Source: Burkholderiaceae bacterium
Lineage (GTDB): Bacteria; Pseudomonadota; Gammaproteobacteria; Burkholderiales; Burkholderiaceae_B
Reading direction: 5' to 3'
Assembly: GCA_017983955.1 (NCBI GenBank)
Contig: JAGOAJ010000004.1
Span: 1 to 64,000 of the forward strand
Length of the DNA stretch: 64,000 bases
Below the pieces are notes generated by a model that was given only the letters and a program-made list of their open reading frames with translations, was not told the origin of the DNA and ran no database searches. The translations under genes were made by a program, and so were the position numbers. Shown here in pieces: positions 9,262 through 16,752 of this stretch (the stretch's first letter is position 1; each line of letters starts with the position of its first letter).

Positions 9262-9302
9262 CGGAGACTATGTAAACTAACGGTTTACTACTAAGCGCAA
9301 AC

Positions 9303-9866
9303 TTAGATTTTGCCAACCAGGTCAAGTGACGGGGTCAGAGTTTTGGCGCCTTCTTCCCATTTAGCAGGACATACTTCGCCGGGGTGAGCTGCAACGTACT
9401 GTGCTGCTTTGACTTTGCGCAGAAGTTCGGATGCGTCGCGGCCGATGCCGTTATCGTGAACTTCCATGACTTTGATTTCGCCTTCAGGGTTGATGACGAA
9501 GGTGCCGCGCAACGCAATACCTTCTTCAGCGATCAATACGCCAAAGTTGTTGGCCAGCACGTGTGTGGGGTCAGCCAGCATGGGGTATGTAACTTTGCTG
9601 ATGGCTTCGGATGTATCGTGCCATGCTTTATGCGAGAAATGGGTGTCAGTGGAAACGCTGTAGATTTCAACGCCCATTTTCTGGAATTCGGCGTAATTAT
9701 CGGCCAGGTCTTCAAGTTCCGTCGGGCACACAAAAGTGAAGTCGGCGGGGTAGAAAACGAAGACAGACCATTTGCCAGCCAACGATGCTTCGGTAACGTC
9801 AATGAACTTGCCGTTGTGGTAAGCAGTTGCTTTAAAAGGTTTGATTTTAGTATTTACGAGTGACAT
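9303..9866 (-). CDS. ahpC: Alkyl hydroperoxide reductase subunit C (2-Cys peroxiredoxin)
   Basis: Cytoplasmic peroxidase for hydrogen peroxide and organic hydroperoxides, reduced by AhpF. The peroxidatic Cys lies in [11 protein letters not shown] near residue 47 and the resolving Cys in [10 protein letters not shown] near residue 166. Length 187 is exactly that of enterobacterial AhpC. AGGAGG sits 5 bases before the ATG. The promoter region carries a full OxyR-type operator (9936-9972), so peroxide induction through OxyR is expected. Confidence 0.97.
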   Translation of the reverse strand: MSLVNTKIKPFKATAYHNGKFIDVTEASLAGKWSVFVFYPADFTFVCPTELEDLADNYAEFQKMGVEIYSVSTDTHFSHKAWHDTSEAISKVTYPMLADPTHVLANNFGVLIAEEGIALRGTFVINPEGEIKVMEVHDNGIGRDASELLRKVKAAQYVAAHPGEVCPAKWEEGAKTLTPSLDLVGKI

Positions 9867-9906
9867 AGAGCCTCCTGGTTACGGGTTATTAATCTAACGT
9901 GAAACC

Positions 9907-9935
9907 AGTATAGGATGCGGCCGTCTATTTGTAAA
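9907..9935 (-). promoter_or_regulatory. Promoter of ahpCF
   Basis: On the minus strand TTTACA (9935-9930) and TATACT (9912-9907) are separated by 17 bases, each one mismatch from the sigma-70 consensus. The expected start is near 9900, giving a leader of about 34 bases. The -35 abuts the OxyR operator. Confidence 0.7.
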
Positions 9936-9972
9936 ATTGATTATAAGCATCAACACGATTGTTTTTAGCTAT
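9936..9972 (-). promoter_or_regulatory. OxyR operator of ahpC
   Basis: On the minus strand four tetranucleotides spaced exactly 7-7-7 read ATAG, CAAT, ATGC, CAAT against the OxyR consensus ATAG, CTAT, ATAG, CTAT (12 of 16). The internal T and A of both half sites (ATAGnTnnnAnCTAT) are also present. It lies directly upstream of the -35 element, the position where OxyR activates. The call rests on this pattern only. Confidence 0.7.
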
Positions 9973-10000
9973 CGCGCAAACAGACGGCCGTTGTCACTTA

Positions 10001-11272
10001 CTATGCCAACATATTATTCCAGATGGCCTTGGACCAACCCAGAGCTTCCTCGCCTTCGCGCTCGGTGGGCTCGATAGACAGCCCGCCAGAACCTTCGACG
10101 GTCAGCATGGTTTTCTTGGCCGCATCGTAACGGTGTACGCTGGCCACGTGTATGCCATGCAGATCGGAAACAAAGCTGAAGCAGGTATTGGAATAAATAG
10201 GCGTGTCGTTGACTGGACGCTCTAGCAACAAGGCGGCAATAGCGCCCGCGCAGGTTTTTCCGTGCTGGTTAGCCATGTGCCCGGACTTAGGCATGCCAGG
10301 CGCAATTTGTATCGCATCGCCCAGTACATGCACATTAGGAACGGCAATGGATTCAAACGTCAGGAAATCGACTTCGCACCAACGACCATTGGCCGTCGCC
10401 AGGTTGGAATTCACGGCTAGGTCACCGGCCCGCATAGGCGGCACGATATTCAGCACGTCGGCGCTTTCCTCTTCGCCTAGCTCGAAGATAACCTTGTTAT
10501 TAGCCACATCCACGTCTACAGCCTTGAACGCCGGTGTGTATTCTATGATGCCGGGATACATGTTTTTCCAGGCCGCTTTGAACAATGCCCCTTTCGAGGT
10601 GACATCGGCGTTGGCATCAAAAATATGCACCTTGGATTTAGGCTTGTGCTTTTTGAAATAGGACGCCACCAAGCTGGCGCGTTCATAGGGGGCAGGCGGG
10701 CAGCGGTAAGGGGCCTCGGGGACGGTAATAATGTAGCGTCCGCCATCGGGCATGGCTTCCAGTTGCTGGCGCAAAGCCTGCGTCTGGGGACCCGCTTTCC
10801 AACCATGGAAAATTTTCTGCTGTGCTTCAGGGTTATTCATGCCAGGGATTTTGTCCCACATGAAGTCTATGCCAGGCGACACCACCAAACGATCCCAAGT
10901 CAGCTTGTCGCCGCCTTTGAGTGTCACGGTGCGCGCGCTGGGGTCTATTGCCATTGCATAATCGCGCACTACACGCACGCCGTGTCTGTGTTGCAGCTCG
11001 TCGTAGCTGACAGTAATGTCAGCCAGATTAAAGCGGCCTTCCAAGACTAGATTGGAGATAGGGCAGGATACAAAATTGGCATTGGGCTCGATCAGTGTGA
11101 CCTGGATTGCGCCTTGACTGAACAGACGCAGGTATTTAGCCGCGGTAGCGCCGCCATAACCACCACCCACAACCACCACATGCGGCGCAGCCTTGTCAGA
11201 CGCCCTGCTGACTATGGGTGCAGTCGCCAAAGCCATTGCCCCAACGGAGCCTAAAAATAAACGTCGATTCAT
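10001..11272 (-). CDS. fccB: Sulfide dehydrogenase (flavocytochrome c) flavoprotein subunit
   Basis: Oxidises sulfide and passes electrons to the cytochrome subunit in the periplasm. The N-terminus (MNRRLFLGSVGAMALATAP) is a secretion signal, possibly Tat-like though with RR not followed by a full Tat motif. The FAD motif VVVGGGYGGATAAKYL starts near residue 33, and Cys70 in FVSCPISN is at the place of the covalently flavinylated Cys in Allochromatium FccB. Cys191 (APYRCPP) and Cys364 (SNTCFSF) are positioned as the redox disulfide. Length 423 is normal. It overlaps fccA by 4 bases (ATGA). Confidence 0.92.
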   Translation of the reverse strand: MNRRLFLGSVGAMALATAPIVSRASDKAAPHVVVVGGGYGGATAAKYLRLFSQGAIQVTLIEPNANFVSCPISNLVLEGRFNLADITVSYDELQHRHGVRVVRDYAMAIDPSARTVTLKGGDKLTWDRLVVSPGIDFMWDKIPGMNNPEAQQKIFHGWKAGPQTQALRQQLEAMPDGGRYIITVPEAPYRCPPAPYERASLVASYFKKHKPKSKVHIFDANADVTSKGALFKAAWKNMYPGIIEYTPAFKAVDVDVANNKVIFELGEEESADVLNIVPPMRAGDLAVNSNLATANGRWCEVDFLTFESIAVPNVHVLGDAIQIAPGMPKSGHMANQHGKTCAGAIAALLLERPVNDTPIYSNTCFSFVSDLHGIHVASVHRYDAAKKTMLTVEGSGGLSIEPTEREGEEALGWSKAIWNNMLA

Positions 11273-11619
11273 TTCTGCTCCTTTTGTTGCGCATACCAGT
11301 TGGCAATGCGAACGACCATGGCTTCATCGTAGCCCCGTGCAATTTGCTGCATCAGGGAGCCGGGTACGTCGCCAGCCGCATAGGCCTTCATTTTTATGAC
11401 GATTTCCTCGGCGGGCATACTGGCCAGATTACGTATGGGCGAGTTGGCGATAGGCTCAGCTCCACCATGGCAGGTAACACAGGATGATGCCCAGCTCATG
11501 GCCTGAAAGTCGATGTTTTCAGCATTGGCCATGACAGGCACGGTCAAGCCAGCCAGCATTACGCCAGCCAGGGCGAGCTTCAGGTTGGAACGATAGGATT
11601 TAGTTGTGTTGCCAGACAT
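11269..11619 (-). CDS. fccA: Sulfide dehydrogenase cytochrome c subunit
   Basis: Monohaem cytochrome partner of FccB. A signal peptide spans about residues 12-33 (ending ANA) and the haem site is C47-V-T-C50-H51. The size (116 residues before processing) fits the monohaem type rather than the dihaem subunit of purple sulfur bacteria. The start at 11619 is supported by CCGGAGGA seven bases upstream, although it lies inside the last 40 bases of mobA. The stop overlaps the fccB start. Export and haem attachment by the Ccm system are inferred. Confidence 0.88.
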   Translation of the reverse strand: MSGNTTKSYRSNLKLALAGVMLAGLTVPVMANAENIDFQAMSWASSCVTCHGGAEPIANSPIRNLASMPAEEIVIKMKAYAAGDVPGSLMQQIARGYDEAMVVRIANWYAQQKEQK

Positions 11620-12200
11620 AAATCCTCCGGAGTGTTGATATTGAGAAAATCATGTAAGTCTCCTTGATAAGCTACGGTCATCGCCGCATTATTACGCTGC
11701 CAGTCTTGTACCTTGCGATACCCGTTGCGTAAATACTCACGCAGGTCCGAGCCAAGATCGACGTGCATAAGCATACACAGCGGATGCTCACGTTGCGCAT
11801 GCACGTAATAGACCTTTTCCAGACCCTTGTTGGCGTACTGTAACAGAACGTCCAGCAGGCCCGTTGGAGGGTATGGAATATCGACTGGCATGACAAATAG
11901 CCACGGCGTACGCACATGAGGTAAAACGCTGGCTATGCCAGCTAAAGGCCCCTGAAACTCACCTAAGTCAGGGTCATCCACGACCACGCGGCCATACTGC
12001 GCATAGGTTTGCACCTGTCGATTAGCGCTAATCCAGACATCAGTAACGATGGGCTGCATATAGTTGTTCATACGCGCCACCAACGGCTGCCCGCCCAGTT
12101 CCAAAAGACCTTTTTCGATCACGGGTCCGCTAGTTGGCTGCAGCCGACGGCCCTGGCCGCCGGTGAGTATCAAACCGCTAATTTGATCACGCGTAATCAT
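11580..12200 (-). CDS. mobA: Molybdenum cofactor guanylyltransferase
   Basis: Attaches GMP to molybdopterin cofactor to make the guanine dinucleotide form used by DMSO-reductase-family enzymes, here most plausibly formate dehydrogenase. The nucleotide-binding motif GLILTGGQGRRL is near residues 9-20, with DDPDLGEFQGPLAGI and VMPVDIPYPP further on, as expected for MobA; the family D-x-P-F-V becomes DIPYP. Length 206 is normal. It lies 43 bases after moaA and its last 40 bases overlap fccA. AGGAAG lies 8 bases before the ATG. Confidence 0.9.
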   Translation of the reverse strand: MITRDQISGLILTGGQGRRLQPTSGPVIEKGLLELGGQPLVARMNNYMQPIVTDVWISANRQVQTYAQYGRVVVDDPDLGEFQGPLAGIASVLPHVRTPWLFVMPVDIPYPPTGLLDVLLQYANKGLEKVYYVHAQREHPLCMLMHVDLGSDLREYLRNGYRKVQDWQRNNAAMTVAYQGDLHDFLNINTPEDLCLATQLNPIVPT

Positions 12201-12243
12201 GCAACCGCTTCCTAGAAAGTAGTGCTAGTGATCGTGGGGGCCA

Positions 12244-13326
12244 TCAGCCGCCGATATAGCTCATTTCAATTTTTTTGACGCCAGGGGTCTGGCTGCCACG
12301 TATTTCCGAATAGTGGTCAGCGCGTTTGGTCCAAACTTTGCCCATAAACTGGGCAATATCATTGTCTGAGCCGCCACTACGCAATATTGCGCGTAAGTCA
12401 TGCCCCTGAGAAGCAAACAAGCACGTGAATAGCTTGCCTTCTGGTGATAGTCGCAAACGCGTGCAATCGCCACAAAAGGGTTGCGATACGCTGGTGATGA
12501 TACCAATTTCGCCCTGACCGTCAGTAAACTGCCAGCGCGCGGCGACTTCACCTCGATAGTGTGACTGCTGGGGCTGCAGAGGAAATTCTTGCGCAATGTG
12601 ATCGATGATTTCCTGGCCTGTCATGACCTCGGACAAATCCCAGCCGTTGGTATCGCCAACGTCCATAAACTCAATGAAACGCAATACATGGCCTGACCCG
12701 CGGAAATGGCGCACCATGGGCAGTATTTGGTCGTCGTTAATGCCTTTACGCACCACCATATTGACCTTGACGGGCGTTAAGCCAACCCGGGCGGCTTCCT
12801 CTATGCCATCCAGCACAGTACGCACGGTGACTTTGCTATCGCTCATGGATTGAAAGACTGTTTCGTCCAATGCGTCCAGGCTGACGGTAACCCTATGTAG
12901 CCCTGCGTCCTTCAGGGCCTGTGCCCTTTTAGCCAGCAAGGTGGCATTCGTGGTCAGCGTCAAGTCCACTGGCGACCCGTCGGGCGTACGCAACTGAGCC
13001 AGCATGCCAATAAGCACATGCAGGTCTTTACGCAACAAGGGTTCACCCCCTGTCAGACGAATTTTTTCTATGCCCTGGGCTACGCCTAAGCGAGCCACGC
13101 GGGTAATTTCGGCAAAATCCAGCAACTGCCCCTGCGGCATAAAAACATGGTCCGACCCGAAGATATCGCGCGGCATGCAGTAGGTGCAGCGAAAATTGCA
13201 ACGATCAGTGACGGAAATGCGCATGTCGCGCAATGGCCTACCCCGGGTATCTGCCAAAGGCTGCCCGGACGGGACAAACGTGTGGTCGCTGGGCGCAGGC
13301 ACAGCGCGAAAAATAACCTTGCTCAT
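12244..13326 (-). CDS. moaA: GTP 3',8-cyclase, first step of molybdenum cofactor synthesis
   Basis: Radical SAM enzyme converting GTP to 3',8-cyclo-GTP in the first step of molybdopterin synthesis. The SAM cluster motif [10 protein letters not shown] is near residues 43-52, [11 protein letters not shown] near 93-103, and the C-terminal cluster Cys residues are in [20 protein letters not shown]. The chain ends in the catalytic GG tail (SYIGG). Length 360 is typical. It lies 17 bases downstream of the ModE-like regulator gene on the same strand, so regulator, moaA, mobA and fccAB may form one transcript. Confidence 0.95.
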   Translation of the reverse strand: MSKVIFRAVPAPSDHTFVPSGQPLADTRGRPLRDMRISVTDRCNFRCTYCMPRDIFGSDHVFMPQGQLLDFAEITRVARLGVAQGIEKIRLTGGEPLLRKDLHVLIGMLAQLRTPDGSPVDLTLTTNATLLAKRAQALKDAGLHRVTVSLDALDETVFQSMSDSKVTVRTVLDGIEEAARVGLTPVKVNMVVRKGINDDQILPMVRHFRGSGHVLRFIEFMDVGDTNGWDLSEVMTGQEIIDHIAQEFPLQPQQSHYRGEVAARWQFTDGQGEIGIITSVSQPFCGDCTRLRLSPEGKLFTCLFASQGHDLRAILRSGGSDNDIAQFMGKVWTKRADHYSEIRGSQTPGVKKIEMSYIGG

Positions 13327-13343
13327 GTGTCTATGATAAACCC

Positions 13344-14447
13344 TTAACTGGTCGGGAAGGTTGCTATGCTTGGGAACGCTTCTTGTAAAGTCTGCACCTT
13401 GCCAACATTGCTGGCATCGTAGCCCACCAACTGGGATACATATGCTTGATATTCCGTGCTGGCCATTAGCTCCATGAAACCTTGCATGGCAACAGTATTT
13501 ACGGCCTCGTGACGTATGGCCAGAAAGTAACGTTCTTGAGCCAACGGGATAAAACCCAAGCCAAAACGCCAGGCAGCCGTTTCTACGCCTATGCCGGTAT
13601 CAGCCATGCCACTGGCAATATGGGCCGCCACAGCCATATGGGTAAATTCCACGGAATCATAACCGTGTATTTGTCCCACGGGAATTCCCAGCTTGGCCAG
13701 CATAAAACCCATCAACCTGCGGGTGCTTGAGCCACTTTGCCGGTTCACAAAACGGACATCGGGCTTAATCAGATCGGCGACAGACTGTATGTTTTTTGGA
13801 TTATCAGCTTGGACAAATAACCCCGTATTACGCGTGGCCAGATTGATCAGCCTATGCTTTTTTGGATTCAACCAAGTAAGGTAACGCTCCAGGAAGTAAG
13901 GTTCAAACTCCCCCAAGGGAACCTGAAAGCCCGCCACGTCACAATCGCCCTTGTTCAGTCCAGCCAAGGCTTCATTAGCAGTGCGATAACGCAGCTCGAT
14001 GGGAAGCATTCCCTGATCATTAGCTAATTGCATCAGCCCTTCGACTGCAAAACCGTGACTGGCATGCAGACTGAGCCGTCGCTGAGCCTGTGGATACAGT
14101 CGCTCCAGTTCTTCCTGAAGTTCAGACGCCATACTTTCTAACGTAGGCGTCAAGCGAGCATCAACACGACGATTAGCCCAAATTAGTTGTTGACCAAAGG
14201 TCGTCAACTTGCTGCCCCGACGCCGCGAGGTTTCTATCAGAGCGGCTTCGAACTCACGTTCGGCGTTACGTAATATGCCCCAGGCATGGCGATACGAAAT
14301 ATTGCACGCTTTACACGCACCAGTGATATTTCCGGTCGCATCAATAGCGTCAAGCAGGCGTAGTATTTCACTTAGCGGTAACACAGCGCCAGATGCTTTT
14401 TCAAGCACCCATTCCGAGCTTAATTTTGCTTTAAACCTATAGGACAT
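13344..14447 (-). CDS. ModE-like HTH regulator fused to a periplasmic-binding-protein-like domain
   Basis: Predicted one-component transcription regulator. The N-terminal 110 residues form a ModE/LysR-type winged helix ([28 protein letters not shown], split over residues about 32-59). The remaining 250 residues are a PBP-like ligand domain of the type found in molybdate-binding regulators (PBP_like, PF12727). It is divergent from the fds operon and upstream of moaA and mobA, so control of formate dehydrogenase and cofactor genes by molybdate, tungstate or a formate-related signal is likely but inferred. A palindrome at 14602-14623 is a candidate site. Confidence 0.82.
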   Translation of the reverse strand: MSYRFKAKLSSEWVLEKASGAVLPLSEILRLLDAIDATGNITGACKACNISYRHAWGILRNAEREFEAALIETSRRRGSKLTTFGQQLIWANRRVDARLTPTLESMASELQEELERLYPQAQRRLSLHASHGFAVEGLMQLANDQGMLPIELRYRTANEALAGLNKGDCDVAGFQVPLGEFEPYFLERYLTWLNPKKHRLINLATRNTGLFVQADNPKNIQSVADLIKPDVRFVNRQSGSSTRRLMGFMLAKLGIPVGQIHGYDSVEFTHMAVAAHIASGMADTGIGVETAAWRFGLGFIPLAQERYFLAIRHEAVNTVAMQGFMELMASTEYQAYVSQLVGYDASNVGKVQTLQEAFPSIATFPTS

Positions 14448-14601
14448 TGGTATGGCTCTCGGGGGATGTTAAGCAACCGCGTTCCGTCGCTTATTAATGC
14501 CAAATAATCTTAACTGGCAACTTATAGGCTATTTATTTCATATTGAACTTATCCATAGACACTAGTAGATTACTCTAAATTATAGAAATTAATCACCATC
14601 A

Positions 14602-14623
14602 TATATGCACACGATTGCATATA
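14602..14623. promoter_or_regulatory. Palindromic candidate operator of the fds operon
   Basis: A perfect 8-bp inverted repeat TATATGCA-N6-TGCATATA lies in the 219-base divergent region between the ModE-like regulator and fdsG, 43 bases before the fdsG start. Arm length and spacing suit a dimeric winged-helix regulator. The TATAT core recalls ModE boxes but is not the E. coli sequence. The rest of the divergent region is A/T rich without other clear features. Confidence 0.5.
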
Positions 14624-14666
14624 AGAGACAAAACAGGCGGCACCACCGCCGTCGGAGGACAGCCTT

Positions 14667-15173
14667 ATGTTGACTGAAACCCAGAGCGCAGACAGCGCGC
14701 CGTCTGCGCAAACCATTACGCAGGTGGTCAGACTAGCGGTAGACCATTATCTTGGTCAGCAAGGCAATTTGCTGCCAATTCTGCATGCCATACAACACGC
14801 CATCGGTTACGTTCCGCCTGAAGCGGTCCCCATGCTGACCGAGGAACTACAACTGTCACGCGCCGAAATACATGGCGTGATCCGGTTTTACCCTCACTTT
14901 CGCGAACAGCCCGCCGGCCCAGTGATATTGGAAATATGCCGGGCAGAATCTTGTCAGGCGATGGGCGGTACTGAACTGGCTGAACATGCCCGTCGTTCGC
15001 TGGGCTGTAATTTCCACGAAACCAGCCTTAGCGGGACCACAACACTGGAACCGGTTTATTGCCTGGGACTATGTGCTCAGTCACCCGCCGTCATGATTAA
15101 CGGCATGCCCTACGCCCGCATGACGCCCGCTCGCCTGGACCAGCTACTTCAAAACGCCGAGGCACAATCATGA
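14667..15173 (+). CDS. fdsG: NAD-dependent formate dehydrogenase gamma subunit
   Basis: NuoE-like subunit (168 residues) carrying a [2Fe-2S] cluster in a thioredoxin-like fold. Ligands are in CRAESC (near residues 91-96) and in CLGLC near 130-134. It works with FdsB to pass electrons from the molybdenum subunit to NAD. First gene of the operon, with GGAGGA 6 bases before the ATG. It overlaps fdsB by four bases (ATGA). The N-terminal DHYLGQQGNLLPILHAIQ region matches the usual NuoE helices. Confidence 0.95.
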   Translation: MLTETQSADSAPSAQTITQVVRLAVDHYLGQQGNLLPILHAIQHAIGYVPPEAVPMLTEELQLSRAEIHGVIRFYPHFREQPAGPVILEICRAESCQAMGGTELAEHARRSLGCNFHETSLSGTTTLEPVYCLGLCAQSPAVMINGMPYARMTPARLDQLLQNAEAQS

Positions 15174-16741
15174 CATCCCCTATAGTTATTTATGTACCCC
15201 GCGATATGGCTGCTATCGCTGTAGGGGCCAACGATGTTGCCACGGCCATTACCGACGAAGCGGGACTGCGCGGCATTGCGGTACGCATCGTGCGCAATGG
15301 TTCGCGGGGCATGCTGTGGTTGGAGACGCTGGTGGAAATAGCGACTCCAACAGGACGCGTGGCTTACGGCCCGGTCACTGCTCAGGATGTGCCGGGCCTG
15401 TTCGATGCCGACTGGCTAAATGGAAAAACACACCCCTTGCATCACGGTCTGACCGAAGAAATCCCTTATTTGAAGAATCAGGAACGCCTGACATTTGCGC
15501 GCATCGGCGTCATAGACCCGACCTGTCTGGACGATTATCAGGCGCACGGCGGTTTTGACGGCCTGAAAAACGCATTGGCCATGACGCCAGCTGAAATCGT
15601 GGATACGGTTACCGACTCCGGGTTGCGCGGGCGTGGCGGTGCTGCCTTCCCCACCGGCATAAAGTGGCGCACCGTACTGGACACCCCTGCTGACCAAAAA
15701 TACATAGCCTGCAATGCCGACGAAGGGGACTCCGGCACGTTTTCGGACCGTATGGTCATGGAAGGCGATCCATATTCCTTGATTGAAGGCATGACCATAG
15801 CGGGGCTGGCAGTAGGCGCCGACTATGGCTATATCTACGTGCGTTCGGAATACCCCTATGCCATCAGCACGCTGGAAGAAGCCATCTCCAAGGCCAGGGC
15901 CGCGGGATGGCTGGGCAAGCATCTGCAGGGCAGCCCCCACCACTTTGACCTTGAGGTGCGAAAAGGCGCCGGTGCCTATATTTGCGGCGAAGAAACCTCG
16001 ATGCTGGAAAGCTTGGAAGGCAAGCGCGGGCTAGTGCGGGCCAAGCCGCCACTACCGGCCATCAAAGGCTTGTTTGGCAAGCCCACCGTTATCAACAACG
16101 TTATTTCCTTGTCCACCGTTCCCGTCATTCTTGCCAAGGGCGCCAGCTATTACTGTGATTACGGCATGGGGCGCTCTATGGGCACCCTGCCTTTCCAGCT
16201 GACAGGCAACCTCAAGCAAGGTGGCTTGGTCGAGAAAGCCTTTGGCGTAACACTGCGTGAACTGCTGTATGACTTCGGTGCAGGCAGCGCCAGCGGACGT
16301 CCTTTACGGGCCGTACAAGTCGGCGGGCCGTTGGGTGCCTACTTGCCGGAATCGCAATGGGACACCCCCATGGATTACGAAGCCTATATGGGTATCTCGG
16401 CCATGATAGGTCACGGTGGGCTGGTTGCATTTGATGAAACCGTAGACATGTCAAAAATGGCTGGATATGCCATGGAATTCTGTGCCATCGAATCCTGTGG
16501 CAAGTGCACGCCATGCAGGATAGGGTCCACGCGCGGCGTGGAAATCATCGCCAAGATCCAGGCTAACGAACAACGTACTGAACAAGTGGCCTTGCTGCAC
16601 GACCTGTGCGACACCATGATTGCTGGCTCATTGTGCGCGCTGGGCGGCATGACGCCCTTCCCTGTTTTGTCGGCACTTGAACATTTCCCCGAAGATTTCG
16701 GCCTGCCCCAAACGTTACACACGACTGAAGAAGTCGCCTGA
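15170..16741 (+). CDS. fdsB: NAD-dependent formate dehydrogenase beta subunit (NuoF-like)
   Basis: Flavin subunit that reduces NAD. After a thioredoxin-like N-terminal region of about 110 residues comes the NuoF core: GLRGRGGAAFPTGIKW near residues 148-163 (FMN/NADH), NADEGDSGTFSDR, and GAYICGEETSMLESLEG. The C-terminal [4Fe-4S] ligands are in ESCGKCTPCRIG near 442-453, with the distant Cys in GSLCALGG. Length 523 is typical of FdsB. It is translationally coupled to fdsG. Confidence 0.96.
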   Translation: MTSPIVIYVPRDMAAIAVGANDVATAITDEAGLRGIAVRIVRNGSRGMLWLETLVEIATPTGRVAYGPVTAQDVPGLFDADWLNGKTHPLHHGLTEEIPYLKNQERLTFARIGVIDPTCLDDYQAHGGFDGLKNALAMTPAEIVDTVTDSGLRGRGGAAFPTGIKWRTVLDTPADQKYIACNADEGDSGTFSDRMVMEGDPYSLIEGMTIAGLAVGADYGYIYVRSEYPYAISTLEEAISKARAAGWLGKHLQGSPHHFDLEVRKGAGAYICGEETSMLESLEGKRGLVRAKPPLPAIKGLFGKPTVINNVISLSTVPVILAKGASYYCDYGMGRSMGTLPFQLTGNLKQGGLVEKAFGVTLRELLYDFGAGSASGRPLRAVQVGGPLGAYLPESQWDTPMDYEAYMGISAMIGHGGLVAFDETVDMSKMAGYAMEFCAIESCGKCTPCRIGSTRGVEIIAKIQANEQRTEQVALLHDLCDTMIAGSLCALGGMTPFPVLSALEHFPEDFGLPQTLHTTEEVA

Positions 16742-16752
16742 CGGAGATCGCT

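Noticed and set aside
9937-9953. TTGAT-N7-ATCAA palindrome read as an FNR box
   Set aside because: FNR/ANR boxes need a 4-base spacer; the stretch is explained better as part of the OxyR operator.
15416-15943. Minus-strand open frames inside fdsB, fdsA and other fds genes
   Set aside because: Shadows of strongly supported formate dehydrogenase genes with complete cofactor motifs.
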